Assembly (NCBI GenBank): GCA_964578905.1
Contig: CAZOER010000003.1
Span: forward strand, 1 to 64,000
DNA: 64,000 nucleotides
Reading direction: 5' to 3'
From: CAZVBV01 sp964578905
Lineage (GTDB): Bacteria > Patescibacteriota > Gracilibacteria > UBA4473
Below, in pieces: positions 49,535 through 58,654 of the stretch; the first letter of the stretch is position 1, and each line of letters starts with the position of its first letter. Position numbers and translations under genes: made by a program. The notes under the pieces are model-generated. The model saw nothing but the letters and a program-made list of their open reading frames with translations. It made no database searches and was not told the DNA's origin.

Positions 49535-52500
49535 ATGAAGAAACTTTTTTCAATCGTTACCGGTCTTTGCTTTGTAGCATTGTCGCTTGTTTTTATGTCA
49601 TTGGCAGCTTCGCCAGTGATAACGGAAGTAACACCAATTCCAAATCCATCAACGACACTGACACCTAATTATACGTTTCACTCCAATCAAGCAGGAACTA
49701 TTCAGTATGGAGGAACTTGTGGAAGTGGAAGTATTACAAATGCGGTCGTCGGAAATAATACTTTTGAGTATGGACCACTTATTGATGGGCAAACCTATTC
49801 AAATTGCCAAATTCGAGTAGTTAATGCAGATACAGAAGGAAGTAATATCTTGAGTATCGCCCCTTTTACCGTGAATACGACGACACCAAATCCACCAGTA
49901 CTGACAGAAGTAACACCAATTCCAAATCCATCGACAACAACGACTCCAAGCTATGTATTCAATTCAACACAAGCGGGGACAATTCAATATGAAGGAACCT
50001 GTGGGGATGGAGATATTGCAGATGTTGTAGCTGGAAACAACACCGTAGTTTATACATTAACGGATGGACAAACATACAGTAACTGTGAGATCCGAGTTGT
50101 AAACGGGAGCAACGAAGGAAGTAATATTCTGTCATTGGGAGCCTTTACGGTAAATACAGGATCAACAGCACCCGTTATTACAGAAGTAACACCAATTCCA
50201 AATCCATCAACGACAATAACGCCAAGTTATGTGTTTCATTCAACACAAGCGGGAACTATTCAATACGGAGGAACCTGTGGAAGTGGAACGCCAGCAATGG
50301 CTGTAATAGGAAATAATACGGTGACGTATTCACTTAACAATGGACAAACATATTCAAATTGCCAAATTCGCGTGGTAAATACCAATAGCGAAGGAAGTAA
50401 TATTCTGTCATTGGGAGCCTTTACGGTAAATACAGGATCAACAGCACCTGTGATTACAGAAGTAACCCCGATTCCAGATCCATCAACGACAACAACACCA
50501 AGTTACGTATTTCACAGCACTCAAGCAGGAACCATCCAATACGGAGGAACCTGTGGGGACGGAGATATTGCAGATGCTGTAGTGGGAAACAACACAGTAG
50601 TTTATACGTTAACGGATGGACAAACATATTCAAATTGCCAAATTCGTGTGGTAAATACCAATAGCGAAGGAAGTAATATTCTTTCACTTGGGACATTCAC
50701 AATTAACACAGGATCAACAGCACCCGTTATTACAGAAGTGACACCGATTCCAAATCCATCGACAACAACATCTCCAAGCTATGTGTTCAGTTCAACACAA
50801 GATGGAACAATTGTATATGAAGGAGCATGTGGAAATGGAGACATTACAGATGTAGTTGTTGGAAATAATACCGTGACATACACACTCACCAATGGGCAAG
50901 CATACAGCAATTGTACAATTCAAGTATTAAACGCAAATAACGAAGGAAGTAATGTTCTTTCACTGGGAACCTTCACCGTAAACACAGGAGACACTCCTCC
51001 GGTGATTACAGAGGTAACACCAATCCCAAATCCATCAACGACAACAACACCAAGTTATATATTCCACAGTACACAAGCAGGAACAATCCAATACGGAGGG
51101 TCATGTGGAAATGGAACACCGGATACTGCGATTGCAGGGAATAACACGGTGACCTACGACTTGGTCAACGGACAAACATACAGTAACTGTCAGATTCGAG
51201 TAGTGAACGCAAATAATGAAGGAAGTAACATTCTTTCTCTTGGAACATTTACAGTAAATACAGGAGCAAATCCTCCCGTGATTATAGAAGTAACACCAAT
51301 CCCAAATCCATCAACGACAACAACTCCAAGTTACGTATTCAGTTCAACACAAGCAGGAACAATTGTTTACGGAGGATCTTGTGGAAACGGAAATATAATC
51401 GGGGCAGTTGTGGGAAATAACACGGTGACGTACTCACTTACAGACGGACAAAGTTATTCAGATTGTACAATCCAAGTATTTAATACAAACAATGAAGGAA
51501 GTAACATTCTTTCATTGGGAACATTTCTCATAAACATAGGAGCAAATCCTCCCGTGATTGCAGAAGTAACACCAATCCCAAATCCATCAACGACAACAAC
51601 ACCAAGTTACGTATTTAGTTCTACACAAGTAGGAACGATTACTTACACAGGAGCGTGTGGAAGCGGAGACATCACAGATGCAGTAGTTGGAAACAACACC
51701 GTTGTTTACACACTTACCAACGGACAATTATACAACGACTGTACGATTCAAGTGGTAAATGCAAACAACGAAGGAAGTAACATTCTTTCTCTTGGAGCCT
51801 TCACCGTAAACACAGGAGTTAATCCTCCGGTGATTGCAGAAGTAACACCAATCCCGAATCCATCAACGACAACAACGCCAAGTTACACATTCAGCTCAAC
51901 ACAAGCAGGAACGATTACGTACGGTGGATCATGTGGAAACGGAGACGTGGCCAATGCGATTGTGGGAAACAACACAGTTGTGTACACACTGACCGATGGA
52001 CAAAATTATTCAGACTGTAAAATCCAAGTTATAAATGCAAATAGCGAAGGAAGTAATGTTCTTTCATTGGGAACCTTCACCATCAACACAGGAGCAAATC
52101 CTCCGGTGATTACAGAAGTAACTCCAATCTCAACGCCATCAACGACAACGACTCCAAGTTACGTTTTCAGCTCAACACAAGCAGGAACCATTACGTACGG
52201 AGGATCATGTGGAAACGGAGACGTGGCAAATGCCATTATCGGAAACAACACTATTATTTACACACTCGTAAACGGACAAGGATACAACGACTGTACGGTT
52301 CGAGTCGTAAATGCAAGTAACGAAGGAAGTAACATTCTTTCATTGGGATCATTTATCATCGACGAAGATCCAAATCCACCAACTCCACCGGTGGTTTACA
52401 GCATGAGTTCTGGAGGAGGTTCAGGAAAAGCAGGAATGCGATTCTCTGGACAACGACGAGATGACTACGCTCGTTCTGGAAAGTTCTGGGACATAAGTAG

Positions 52501-53503
52501 AAGTCTTGCTGACATTGAACGAATCAATGAAGGATACCTTGGACGAGTAACAACCTACATCAATCGAAACGGATTTCGAGTGTTTGCAGGATACTTGCCG
52601 GGACAACTTTCTCTTGATTACCTGAACTCTCGAATTCAACGAACACACAAGTTCGTATATCGAGGAGAACGAAGTCAACGATCAGGAAATGTTCGACGAG
52701 AAGTATCAAAACCATGGGAAACACATCCACAAACATACTTCCGAAATCGATGGGCGCATAACGCTCAGAGAGGAATCGAAAAGGCAGTTGCCTTTGATCC
52801 AAAAGAAGAAGCTATGAAGATTCCTGGTGGGCAAACTTGGCTCTATCCAGACTGGCGACGAGGAGGTGTGTGGGCTCGAGATCACGTAAGCGTGAACCGA
52901 AACTACGGAATGAATTACCAACCATTGCCAATTCAATTGCCACGATTGTCTATTCGAAAAGCTTCACAACCACGACCAGTTAGTCTTGGTGTTCGAAGAG
53001 TTGCGCTTCAATATACAGTAGCGAAAGGAGTATCACGAATCAGACCCGTTCGAGTTGAAAGTGCGGCAAGTCCAGCATACGAAATGTATGTAACGGATGA
53101 TAAAAATCCATGGGCAAATGATCGATTCTTTAATCGAGGAGAAACACTCTCTATTAATAATGGAGACGGAACAGGTGGACGAACAATCCGAATTGAGATG
53201 GCCGTGAATCCTCCATACAGAGCCGTTATTCAATCTTCACAAGAAGCATGGGAACAAAGTTTCAGCAATCGAACAAACGAGCTTCGAAATGCGATAGGAG
53301 TAGATCGTTCATTTGTGAAACCAGACAGCTCAGTAAACAGAGTGCAAACCTTGAATGAAATGAATACAGGAACCCCACGATACAAGAGTGATCTTGAACG
53401 ATGGAGAGCCTACAAAATACAGAAAGCAAACAGAGTAAACAAATGGGAAGTACGACCATTCAAGACATTGCAAGGATCAGAAAATTACAGAATCGAGATT
53501 TAA
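49535..53503 (+). CDS. Secreted protein with ten near-identical Ig-like repeats and a basic C-terminal domain
   Basis: The protein has 1322 residues with a signal peptide (MKKLFSIVTGLCFVALSLVF, cleavage near LAAS). From residue 27 ten repeats of about 92 residues follow. Each has PVITEVTPIPNPSTTTTPSY, then STQAGTI-x-YGG-x-CG and YSNC followed by EGSNILSLG. The two cysteines per repeat could make a disulfide, which predicts a rigid extracellular stalk. The C-terminal 370 residues differ: SGGGSGKAG linker, then a basic, Arg- and aromatic-rich region (WETHPQTYFRNRWAHNAQRG, PDWRRGGVWARDH) with no sorting domain or membrane anchor. It is flanked by its own promoter and terminator and lies divergent from the T9SS-cargo gene, whose repeats share the same fold pattern. 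Likely adhesin or stalk; the anchoring mode is unknown. Confidence 0.8.
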   Translation: MKKLFSIVTGLCFVALSLVFMSLAASPVITEVTPIPNPSTTLTPNYTFHSNQAGTIQYGGTCGSGSITNAVVGNNTFEYGPLIDGQTYSNCQIRVVNADTEGSNILSIAPFTVNTTTPNPPVLTEVTPIPNPSTTTTPSYVFNSTQAGTIQYEGTCGDGDIADVVAGNNTVVYTLTDGQTYSNCEIRVVNGSNEGSNILSLGAFTVNTGSTAPVITEVTPIPNPSTTITPSYVFHSTQAGTIQYGGTCGSGTPAMAVIGNNTVTYSLNNGQTYSNCQIRVVNTNSEGSNILSLGAFTVNTGSTAPVITEVTPIPDPSTTTTPSYVFHSTQAGTIQYGGTCGDGDIADAVVGNNTVVYTLTDGQTYSNCQIRVVNTNSEGSNILSLGTFTINTGSTAPVITEVTPIPNPSTTTSPSYVFSSTQDGTIVYEGACGNGDITDVVVGNNTVTYTLTNGQAYSNCTIQVLNANNEGSNVLSLGTFTVNTGDTPPVITEVTPIPNPSTTTTPSYIFHSTQAGTIQYGGSCGNGTPDTAIAGNNTVTYDLVNGQTYSNCQIRVVNANNEGSNILSLGTFTVNTGANPPVIIEVTPIPNPSTTTTPSYVFSSTQAGTIVYGGSCGNGNIIGAVVGNNTVTYSLTDGQSYSDCTIQVFNTNNEGSNILSLGTFLINIGANPPVIAEVTPIPNPSTTTTPSYVFSSTQVGTITYTGACGSGDITDAVVGNNTVVYTLTNGQLYNDCTIQVVNANNEGSNILSLGAFTVNTGVNPPVIAEVTPIPNPSTTTTPSYTFSSTQAGTITYGGSCGNGDVANAIVGNNTVVYTLTDGQNYSDCKIQVINANSEGSNVLSLGTFTINTGANPPVITEVTPISTPSTTTTPSYVFSSTQAGTITYGGSCGNGDVANAIIGNNTIIYTLVNGQGYNDCTVRVVNASNEGSNILSLGSFIIDEDPNPPTPPVVYSMSSGGGSGKAGMRFSGQRRDDYARSGKFWDISRSLADIERINEGYLGRVTTYINRNGFRVFAGYLPGQLSLDYLNSRIQRTHKFVYRGERSQRSGNVRREVSKPWETHPQTYFRNRWAHNAQRGIEKAVAFDPKEEAMKIPGGQTWLYPDWRRGGVWARDHVSVNRNYGMNYQPLPIQLPRLSIRKASQPRPVSLGVRRVALQYTVAKGVSRIRPVRVESAASPAYEMYVTDDKNPWANDRFFNRGETLSINNGDGTGGRTIRIEMAVNPPYRAVIQSSQEAWEQSFSNRTNELRNAIGVDRSFVKPDSSVNRVQTLNEMNTGTPRYKSDLERWRAYKIQKANRVNKWEVRPFKTLQGSENYRIEI
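49613..52365 (+). repeat. Ten tandem repeats of about 276 bp (coding)
   Basis: The repeat unit is 276-282 bp and encodes the Ig-like domain. Repeats 2-4 are especially alike at the DNA level, and short blocks such as the 'gtaacaccaat' core recur in nearly every copy. This indicates recent amplification and a high chance of copy-number change by recombination. Confidence 0.85.
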
Positions 53504-53530
53504 ACAGAAAATAATTTAAAAAAGAGGAAG

Positions 53531-53558
53531 GCCTGAGAATTTGCTCAGGTCTTTTTTT
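53531..53558 (+). terminator. Intrinsic terminator of the ten-repeat protein gene
   Basis: The arms CCTGAG and CTCAGG with loop AATTTG, followed by TC and seven T, 28 bases after the stop. Confidence 0.8.
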
Positions 53559-53569
53559 GTATGTAGGTC

Positions 53570-53598
53570 TTGATTTAATTCTCTAGATATGGTAAGAT
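53570..53598 (+). promoter_or_regulatory. sigma70-like promoter of the 53623 gene
   Basis: TTGATT, a 17-base spacer and TAAGAT, giving a leader of about 18 bases to ATG 53623. Confidence 0.55.
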
Positions 53599-53622
53599 AT
53601 CTTGAAATTTTCATTAAAAAAC

Positions 53623-55419
53623 ATGAAAAATCTAAATATGTTCGGTTCCGGCGATTCATGGGGACGTTTCCTCTACCAGCAATATTCACCAGGAAATAGG
53701 GTGACAGCAGATGGTGAACAAGAAAGCGATAAAATCACTATTGCAGAAGGAACTGGAAATATTGGAGAAGGGGAATGCGACAACAAACGAGAAGTTGCAA
53801 CTCCATGGGACACACCAAGTCAAAACAAGCTATTGAATGCCTTAGCGACAGAAATTCAAAAAGGAGGAAATGTTGAAGCGATTATCGCGAAAGCGGGAAA
53901 TACACTTGGACAGATTGCCTTTGGAATGAAGAAAGCAGGGAAAGGAGCTGATATTGGATGGGGAACAAAGGTTCAGTATTTTGATGCAGAACTCAATCCA
54001 CAAGGAGAACCAATGGCATTGGCAGAAGCGAATGCATTGAAACCTGAATGGAAAGTTCTTTTTAAAGAAGCAGAAGTGGATGGAAAGACGGTTACCAAAA
54101 TTGAAGTAATTATGGATACCGAAACTACAGAAGCTCAACTTGATGCTTTGCGAAATAAAGTTACCAAGAATATTGAGTGTGATGAAAAGGGAAAACCTAT
54201 TGTTACAGAGGATGAAGAAGATGAAGAGGTTATCACTGAAGATGAAGAGCCAGTTGTAGAAGACGAACTGGTTGAGGAAGAAGAAACAGAAGATGAAGAA
54301 GTGGTAGATATTTCAAATGTAGAAACAGCGGAGGATCTTGAAGCTCTTCCAGAAGATGTGAAAAATAAAATTCTAGATTCTTTCTGGAAACAGCTAAAGG
54401 ATGATCTCACAGTAAAAAATAAGCTAAACACAGATCGTTCAAGGGCTTTATACGATAGAGGTGACGCAGAACCAATGTTTGTTCTAAAAGAGAATGGAAA
54501 ATTGAAAGTTCGTCGTCAAAAAGGTCATTTTTTCCCTGGAGGGAAGAAATTGGTTGATTTCTTTAAAAAGGAAGAAGCAGTTGATGTAGAGATTCCTTTG
54601 AACGAATGGTTAACAGCTCAAGGATTTGAAAACTTACCTGTAGGTGAATTTTCAAAATTCCTAAACACAGTGCCAAGTATGAAATATATTCAGCTTAAGG
54701 CACAGGAGTTGGATTTTGTTGGAAGCATGGAGGAAGAAGCGCTAGAGAAACCAATTATGGAATCAATTCCTTCAGAGACAGTGGTGACAGAGCAGACTTC
54801 GGAAAATATTGTTGGACCAGATGTAACAGGAGAGGATCTTGGTAATGACCAAATCCCAGTTATACCAGTAACAACTACAGAAGCCGTTAGCACTGATGAA
54901 GAAGATTCAGAATTAAACATCGGTAACGATGAAATCCCAGCAATAGAAGCAGCAACAGTAGTAAAACAGTCAGTAATTGTGGAAAAAGCAGACGGGAAAG
55001 AATATCAGGCATTTGATTTGCCAGAAATTCACGAAAATTACACAGAACAAGATAAAAAAGAAATCGAACAATTTAATGCAGAATTTAAGGCATGGATTGA
55101 AAATGACATACGAGAATTAAAAGATAAAGAGGAGGAATTAGCTGAGACTGAAGAAATACTTCGTAAAGCAGAAGCGGATTATGAAGAAGCAAAAAAGACG
55201 GGTGACCGTTTTGAGATATTTAGCGCAGAACCGGATATGGAAAGATTTCAACGTGACTCTGCAGAAGACATGAAAAAGTTTTTTGCCAATAGTCTAAAAG
55301 ATCAAATAAAAATGTATGAAGGATTCAAAAAGAATGTACGAAGAGGGAATTTAGGAACTTTGATGATAAATCATCACACGTATACATTTATGAAGAATGC
55401 GAAAAAAGTAGAAAAATAA
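53623..55419 (+). CDS. Large acidic soluble protein, function unknown
   Basis: The protein has 598 residues from ATG 53623 (MKNLNMFGSGDSWGRFLYQQ); an upstream TTG is less likely. No signal peptide or membrane helix, so probably cytoplasmic. Residues about 60-190 form a mixed globular part. About 200-230 is an extremely acidic run of Glu/Asp (TEDEEDEEVITEDEEP). A second globular region contains RQKGHFFPGGKKLVDFF. A Thr/Val-rich linker repeats the phrase GNDQIPVIPV and GNDEIPAIEA. The C-terminus is a coiled coil (IENDIRELKDKEEELAETEE) and a basic end. It has its own promoter and terminator. Its first five residues MKNLN equal those of the next gene. Not recognised as any family. Confidence 0.65.
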   Translation: MKNLNMFGSGDSWGRFLYQQYSPGNRVTADGEQESDKITIAEGTGNIGEGECDNKREVATPWDTPSQNKLLNALATEIQKGGNVEAIIAKAGNTLGQIAFGMKKAGKGADIGWGTKVQYFDAELNPQGEPMALAEANALKPEWKVLFKEAEVDGKTVTKIEVIMDTETTEAQLDALRNKVTKNIECDEKGKPIVTEDEEDEEVITEDEEPVVEDELVEEEETEDEEVVDISNVETAEDLEALPEDVKNKILDSFWKQLKDDLTVKNKLNTDRSRALYDRGDAEPMFVLKENGKLKVRRQKGHFFPGGKKLVDFFKKEEAVDVEIPLNEWLTAQGFENLPVGEFSKFLNTVPSMKYIQLKAQELDFVGSMEEEALEKPIMESIPSETVVTEQTSENIVGPDVTGEDLGNDQIPVIPVTTTEAVSTDEEDSELNIGNDEIPAIEAATVVKQSVIVEKADGKEYQAFDLPEIHENYTEQDKKEIEQFNAEFKAWIENDIRELKDKEEELAETEEILRKAEADYEEAKKTGDRFEIFSAEPDMERFQRDSAEDMKKFFANSLKDQIKMYEGFKKNVRRGNLGTLMINHHTYTFMKNAKKVEK

Positions 55420-55440
55420 AAGGCTACTCCTAATGGATTA

Positions 55441-55470
55441 AACAACCCTCGTGAGAACGGGGGTTGTTTT
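55441..55470 (+). terminator. Intrinsic terminator of the 53623 gene
   Basis: The arms AACAACCC and GGGTTGTT around an 12-base loop, ending in TTTT, 22 bases after the stop codon. Confidence 0.75.
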
Positions 55471-55494
55471 GTATGTATTTTTTCTTCAAAAGAC

Positions 55495-55523
55495 TTGACA
55501 ATGTTTTGTAAATAGTTTAAAAC
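55495..55523 (+). promoter_or_regulatory. Strong sigma70-like promoter of the 55528 gene, leaderless
   Basis: TTGACA, a 17-base spacer and TAAAAC. The -10 box ends only four bases before ATG 55528, so the message must be leaderless if this promoter is used. Confidence 0.6.
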
Positions 55524-55527
55524 AGGC

Positions 55528-57243
55528 ATGAAGAATCTTAATTCTCAAAAAATGGTATTCGATATCGACCAGAATCAACACTTAGACGTGGACGTTCCTC
55601 GTGATCCAATGGAAAACGTTGTTCCAAAAGATATGAATAAAAACGTAGACGAAACCTCTGACAATGTCGGAAGCACTATTAGATTTGATAAAGCACTCGC
55701 TGAGACTGTTTATGGAACAGACACTTTTGACTCGGGAATGGAACCAGCTCTAGACACTGATTCCTTAGCGGTGAGTCAACAATTAAGAGGTATGTATACA
55801 AAAGCAGCTGAATTGAAAATGAAAATAGGACAAGAGTTTAAAAACGTAGAAACGGAACAGAATGGAAAGTTTCACCTCCATGCATTACTTGCAGAACAAG
55901 GACGTCACTTTACAGACATTGAATGGTTCCTAGAAACCGCTTTAGAGGGACTCGATGAAGAGAGTGGTCTCTTTCAATATTGTACATTGCATCTTTCGAA
56001 TATGAAGACAGCAATACAAACAAATGAAGGACAACAGAGATGGGTAAGAACAGCTATTGCAGAGAGTGCGAATGGTTCTATTGAAACGATGAATGAAGAT
56101 ATAGACCAAAGAGAACTTGAGGGAAACGATGCTCAAAATGCAGCGGAAATTGCTGCAGAAGAAGCGAGAAAAAACCTTTCTGATAATCCAGAAAAACTAG
56201 AACGAGAATTGGATGATATTCAGAAAAAATATGGACCCATTGTTGAAAAGTACCAAGAAGAAACAAAAATCTTGAGAAATATTATGACGGCAATGGAAAT
56301 GATTAACGATCCAGTTCTTGTGAATGCCGATCGAGGATCTCTTACCGTTGAGGATTTAGAAGGCTCATTCGGAGACAAATACCGAGCAGCACTGGAATAC
56401 GTAAATAGTGTGCGAATGGTTGATAGAGAGGGGGACATTGAAAACATTTCCCTATTCCTCGATATTGAGAAACGAGTAAAAGTCCTTCACGCGCTTGAAG
56501 AATACAAGATAGTGTTAACAGACCTTGTTGATACAGATGAATCAGAAGAATTGGAAAAAGTACGAAGTGCAAAAAATGCAGCATTTAATGTTGGAGCCAC
56601 AGAGAGAGAAGTGCAAACTGTTGAACAAAACCTCGGAAAAGATTTCAAAGATTTAGATATGACTATTGGAGCGAGGGAAGTTTTAGAAGAAACAACAAAA
56701 GAAATGCTGATTACTTTACCATCAGCAAAAGAACTCACAGATTTGAACTATGGAGGTTTTATTACTGATATTAATACGGTCTATAACAATGTTATGAACT
56801 ATGAAGATTTGGTAAAAGAATTCCTAACACAAGAAGAAATAAATAAAGCGAAGGATCTTTACCTCAAAGTAGAGAAGTTAGAAGATTTCCAAAAAGTATT
56901 TATGGCCTTTCAAACAATTGATCCAAACCTCAAGAAAGATTGGCGTAACTCTAAGATGATAAAAGTACGAAAATCTATTTCAAGAGAAAGCTTCACAGAA
57001 ATGTTTGCAGACTATGAAGGGTTTATTAAGAAACTCACAATCGTGAGTCAGAAATATTACGGAGAAGGGGCACTTGAATCCCTCATGCAAGAATTAAATA
57101 TTCTTGATGAATTTCAAGAAGAACTAGAAGCCGCTAATCCGGAGTACACAGACATGATTGAGATTGCGAAGAAAGTACTCGAAAAACGAGCAACACTCTT
57201 GCCACAAGTAGTGGCTACTGAAAAAGCACTTGAGCTTCAATAA
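55528..57243 (+). CDS. Large alpha-helical soluble protein, function unknown
   Basis: The protein has 571 residues and no signal peptide or membrane helix. After a polar N-terminus (MKNLNSQKMVFDIDQNQHLD) nearly the whole length is predicted helical with heptad-like stretches, for example RELEGNDAQNAAEIAAEEAR, KLERELDDIQKKYGPIVEKY and KVLEKRATLLPQVVATEKAL. It is rich in Glu, Lys and Asn and lacks cysteines except one (QYCTLHL). It has its own consensus-like promoter and terminator. It may be structural or a scaffold in the cytoplasm; together with the preceding gene it forms a pair of monocistronic, probably highly expressed genes. No family recognised. Confidence 0.65.
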   Translation: MKNLNSQKMVFDIDQNQHLDVDVPRDPMENVVPKDMNKNVDETSDNVGSTIRFDKALAETVYGTDTFDSGMEPALDTDSLAVSQQLRGMYTKAAELKMKIGQEFKNVETEQNGKFHLHALLAEQGRHFTDIEWFLETALEGLDEESGLFQYCTLHLSNMKTAIQTNEGQQRWVRTAIAESANGSIETMNEDIDQRELEGNDAQNAAEIAAEEARKNLSDNPEKLERELDDIQKKYGPIVEKYQEETKILRNIMTAMEMINDPVLVNADRGSLTVEDLEGSFGDKYRAALEYVNSVRMVDREGDIENISLFLDIEKRVKVLHALEEYKIVLTDLVDTDESEELEKVRSAKNAAFNVGATEREVQTVEQNLGKDFKDLDMTIGAREVLEETTKEMLITLPSAKELTDLNYGGFITDINTVYNNVMNYEDLVKEFLTQEEINKAKDLYLKVEKLEDFQKVFMAFQTIDPNLKKDWRNSKMIKVRKSISRESFTEMFADYEGFIKKLTIVSQKYYGEGALESLMQELNILDEFQEELEAANPEYTDMIEIAKKVLEKRATLLPQVVATEKALELQ

Positions 57244-57263
57244 TATCTCCTAACAACGAATCA

Positions 57264-57290
57264 GGACCTTTCAATTGGAGGGTCTTTTTT
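57264..57290 (+). terminator. Intrinsic terminator of the 55528 gene
   Basis: The arms GGACCTTTC and GGAGGGTCT pair with some G-T pairs and run into six T, 21 bases after the stop. Confidence 0.65.
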
Positions 57291-57332
57291 CATATAAAAA
57301 AAAGCGTGCTTCGATGAGCTGTGTTTTTGTAA

Positions 57333-58601
57333 TTACTCTACTTCTACGAGCTTTTTCGTTTTACTATCAAGAAAGGATTGAGTGATTTCACCAATTTCTT
57401 TAGCAACATTGATAATGTCTTCGTGGAGACTCAAAATTGATTCAGTATTTTCGACGTCTTCTTCATTTGGTCTGTCGATTTCTTGAATGCCTTTTTCTAG
57501 GTTTTCCTTTTCATATAGCTTTTCCCCAAGTTGACACAATTTTTGAAAATCATCATTAGAAGCATGATTGAGTGGAATATCTTTTTTCTTAAGATCTTGG
57601 AAGAACCCCTCTGAAAATTCAAGAGTATTCGTTGTTGAATTTTCATCAAAGATGAAATTTCCTATACGAAAGGAATCCTTGTTTTGTTCAAGTAATTTTG
57701 GTTTCGGAAGAGTGAACTTAAACGTCGATCCTTTTCCTTCTTCTGATTCTACCCATATTTTTCCGCCCATTCTTTCTACAAATTTTTGACAAAGCAAAAG
57801 TCCAAGACCTGTTCCACCTTCATTTTCAGTTCCCTTTGTAGAATCTACTGTTTTCCCTTGGAATAAATTAGAAACTTGTTCCTTTGTCATTCCAACGCCT
57901 TCATCTTTCACAGAAACTTCAACGACGTCTGTATCAGATGTATCGACTACAGAGAGTGTTATTCTTTTTCCTTTCGGGGTGAACTTGATAGCATTACTTA
58001 TCAAGTTTTTTAATATTACATTTACTAATTTGGGATCAGCAAATACATTCGTATGTTTTGGAATATTAGAAGTAAAGAAGATTTCTTTTCGGTCTGCTTG
58101 TTCTTTTACAATCTGAGATTCGTTTTCGCTTCCATTTTCACCCATTTGAGAAAGATCGCTATTTTTTGGAAGGCATGGTATTTCTCCATTTTTTGGTCTT
58201 AGAAGTAACAAATTCTCAAGGAGCTGATAGGTGTTGTTTCCAGCTGTATTGATCCCAATTGCCATATCTTTAATTTCGTCTAAGGAAAACTCTTCAAGCT
58301 GAGTTGCGAGTAGATCAGAAAAGCCCAAAATAGCGTTAAAAGGTGCTTTAAGATCATGGGCCACAAGACTCACAAAATCACCAGACTCATCTTTCTCTTT
58401 TAGTGCTTTTTCTAATTGAGCTTTTAAATCACTATTTTCTTGTATCAATTCTTTCTTAGAAAGTTTTCCACCTCTTAATGCATTCAATATTTTTCCATTA
58501 AAAATTTTCTTCAAACTGAATTCTTTTATTTCATCAGTTTCAGAAAGAAAAAATTGATCTATTTTTTCGTCGTTCTTCGGCTTTTTAGTATCATCTTCCA
58601 T
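57333..58601 (-). CDS. Soluble sensor histidine kinase
   Basis: The protein has 422 residues. There is no transmembrane segment and no recognisable PAS or GAF input domain. A coiled-coil stretch (ELIQENSDLKAQLEKALKEK) leads into the dimerisation box LVAHDLKAPFNAILGFSDLL with the phosphoacceptor His82. The ATPase has NLISNAIKFTP (N box), DEGVGM (G1), a short F-like NLFQGK and GGTGLGLLLCQKFVERMGG (G2). After the kinase core an extra 120 residues rich in Glu/Asp (KKDIPLNHASNDDFQKLCQL; NEEDVENTESILSLHEDIIN) could be a regulatory or partner-binding tail. No response regulator gene is adjacent. The gene has a near-perfect promoter with a leaderless start. Confidence 0.92.
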   Translation of the reverse strand: MEDDTKKPKNDEKIDQFFLSETDEIKEFSLKKIFNGKILNALRGGKLSKKELIQENSDLKAQLEKALKEKDESGDFVSLVAHDLKAPFNAILGFSDLLATQLEEFSLDEIKDMAIGINTAGNNTYQLLENLLLLRPKNGEIPCLPKNSDLSQMGENGSENESQIVKEQADRKEIFFTSNIPKHTNVFADPKLVNVILKNLISNAIKFTPKGKRITLSVVDTSDTDVVEVSVKDEGVGMTKEQVSNLFQGKTVDSTKGTENEGGTGLGLLLCQKFVERMGGKIWVESEEGKGSTFKFTLPKPKLLEQNKDSFRIGNFIFDENSTTNTLEFSEGFFQDLKKKDIPLNHASNDDFQKLCQLGEKLYEKENLEKGIQEIDRPNEEDVENTESILSLHEDIINVAKEIGEITQSFLDSKTKKLVEVE

Positions 58602-58608
58602 CTTGTCT

Positions 58609-58636
58609 ATTATATAGATTTATCGAATATTGTCAA
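58609..58636 (-). promoter_or_regulatory. Consensus sigma70 promoter of the histidine kinase gene, leaderless
   Basis: On the minus strand TTGACA, a 16-base spacer and TATAAT, both perfect hexamers. The -10 box ends seven bases before ATG 58601, so transcription should start at the start codon. Confidence 0.75.
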
Positions 58637-58654
58637 GCACCTTTTTCCTTTCTA

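Noticed and set aside
49613..52365. Tandem repeats as a possible CRISPR array
   Set aside because: The period is 276 bp, in frame and coding for an Ig-like domain; there are no short repeats with unique spacers and no cas genes.
49535..53503. T9SS sorting domain on the ten-repeat protein
   Set aside because: Its last 90 residues lack the PNP-like start, the Gly-Lys strand and the closing GxY/KKII pattern; the tail is basic and ends in RIEI.
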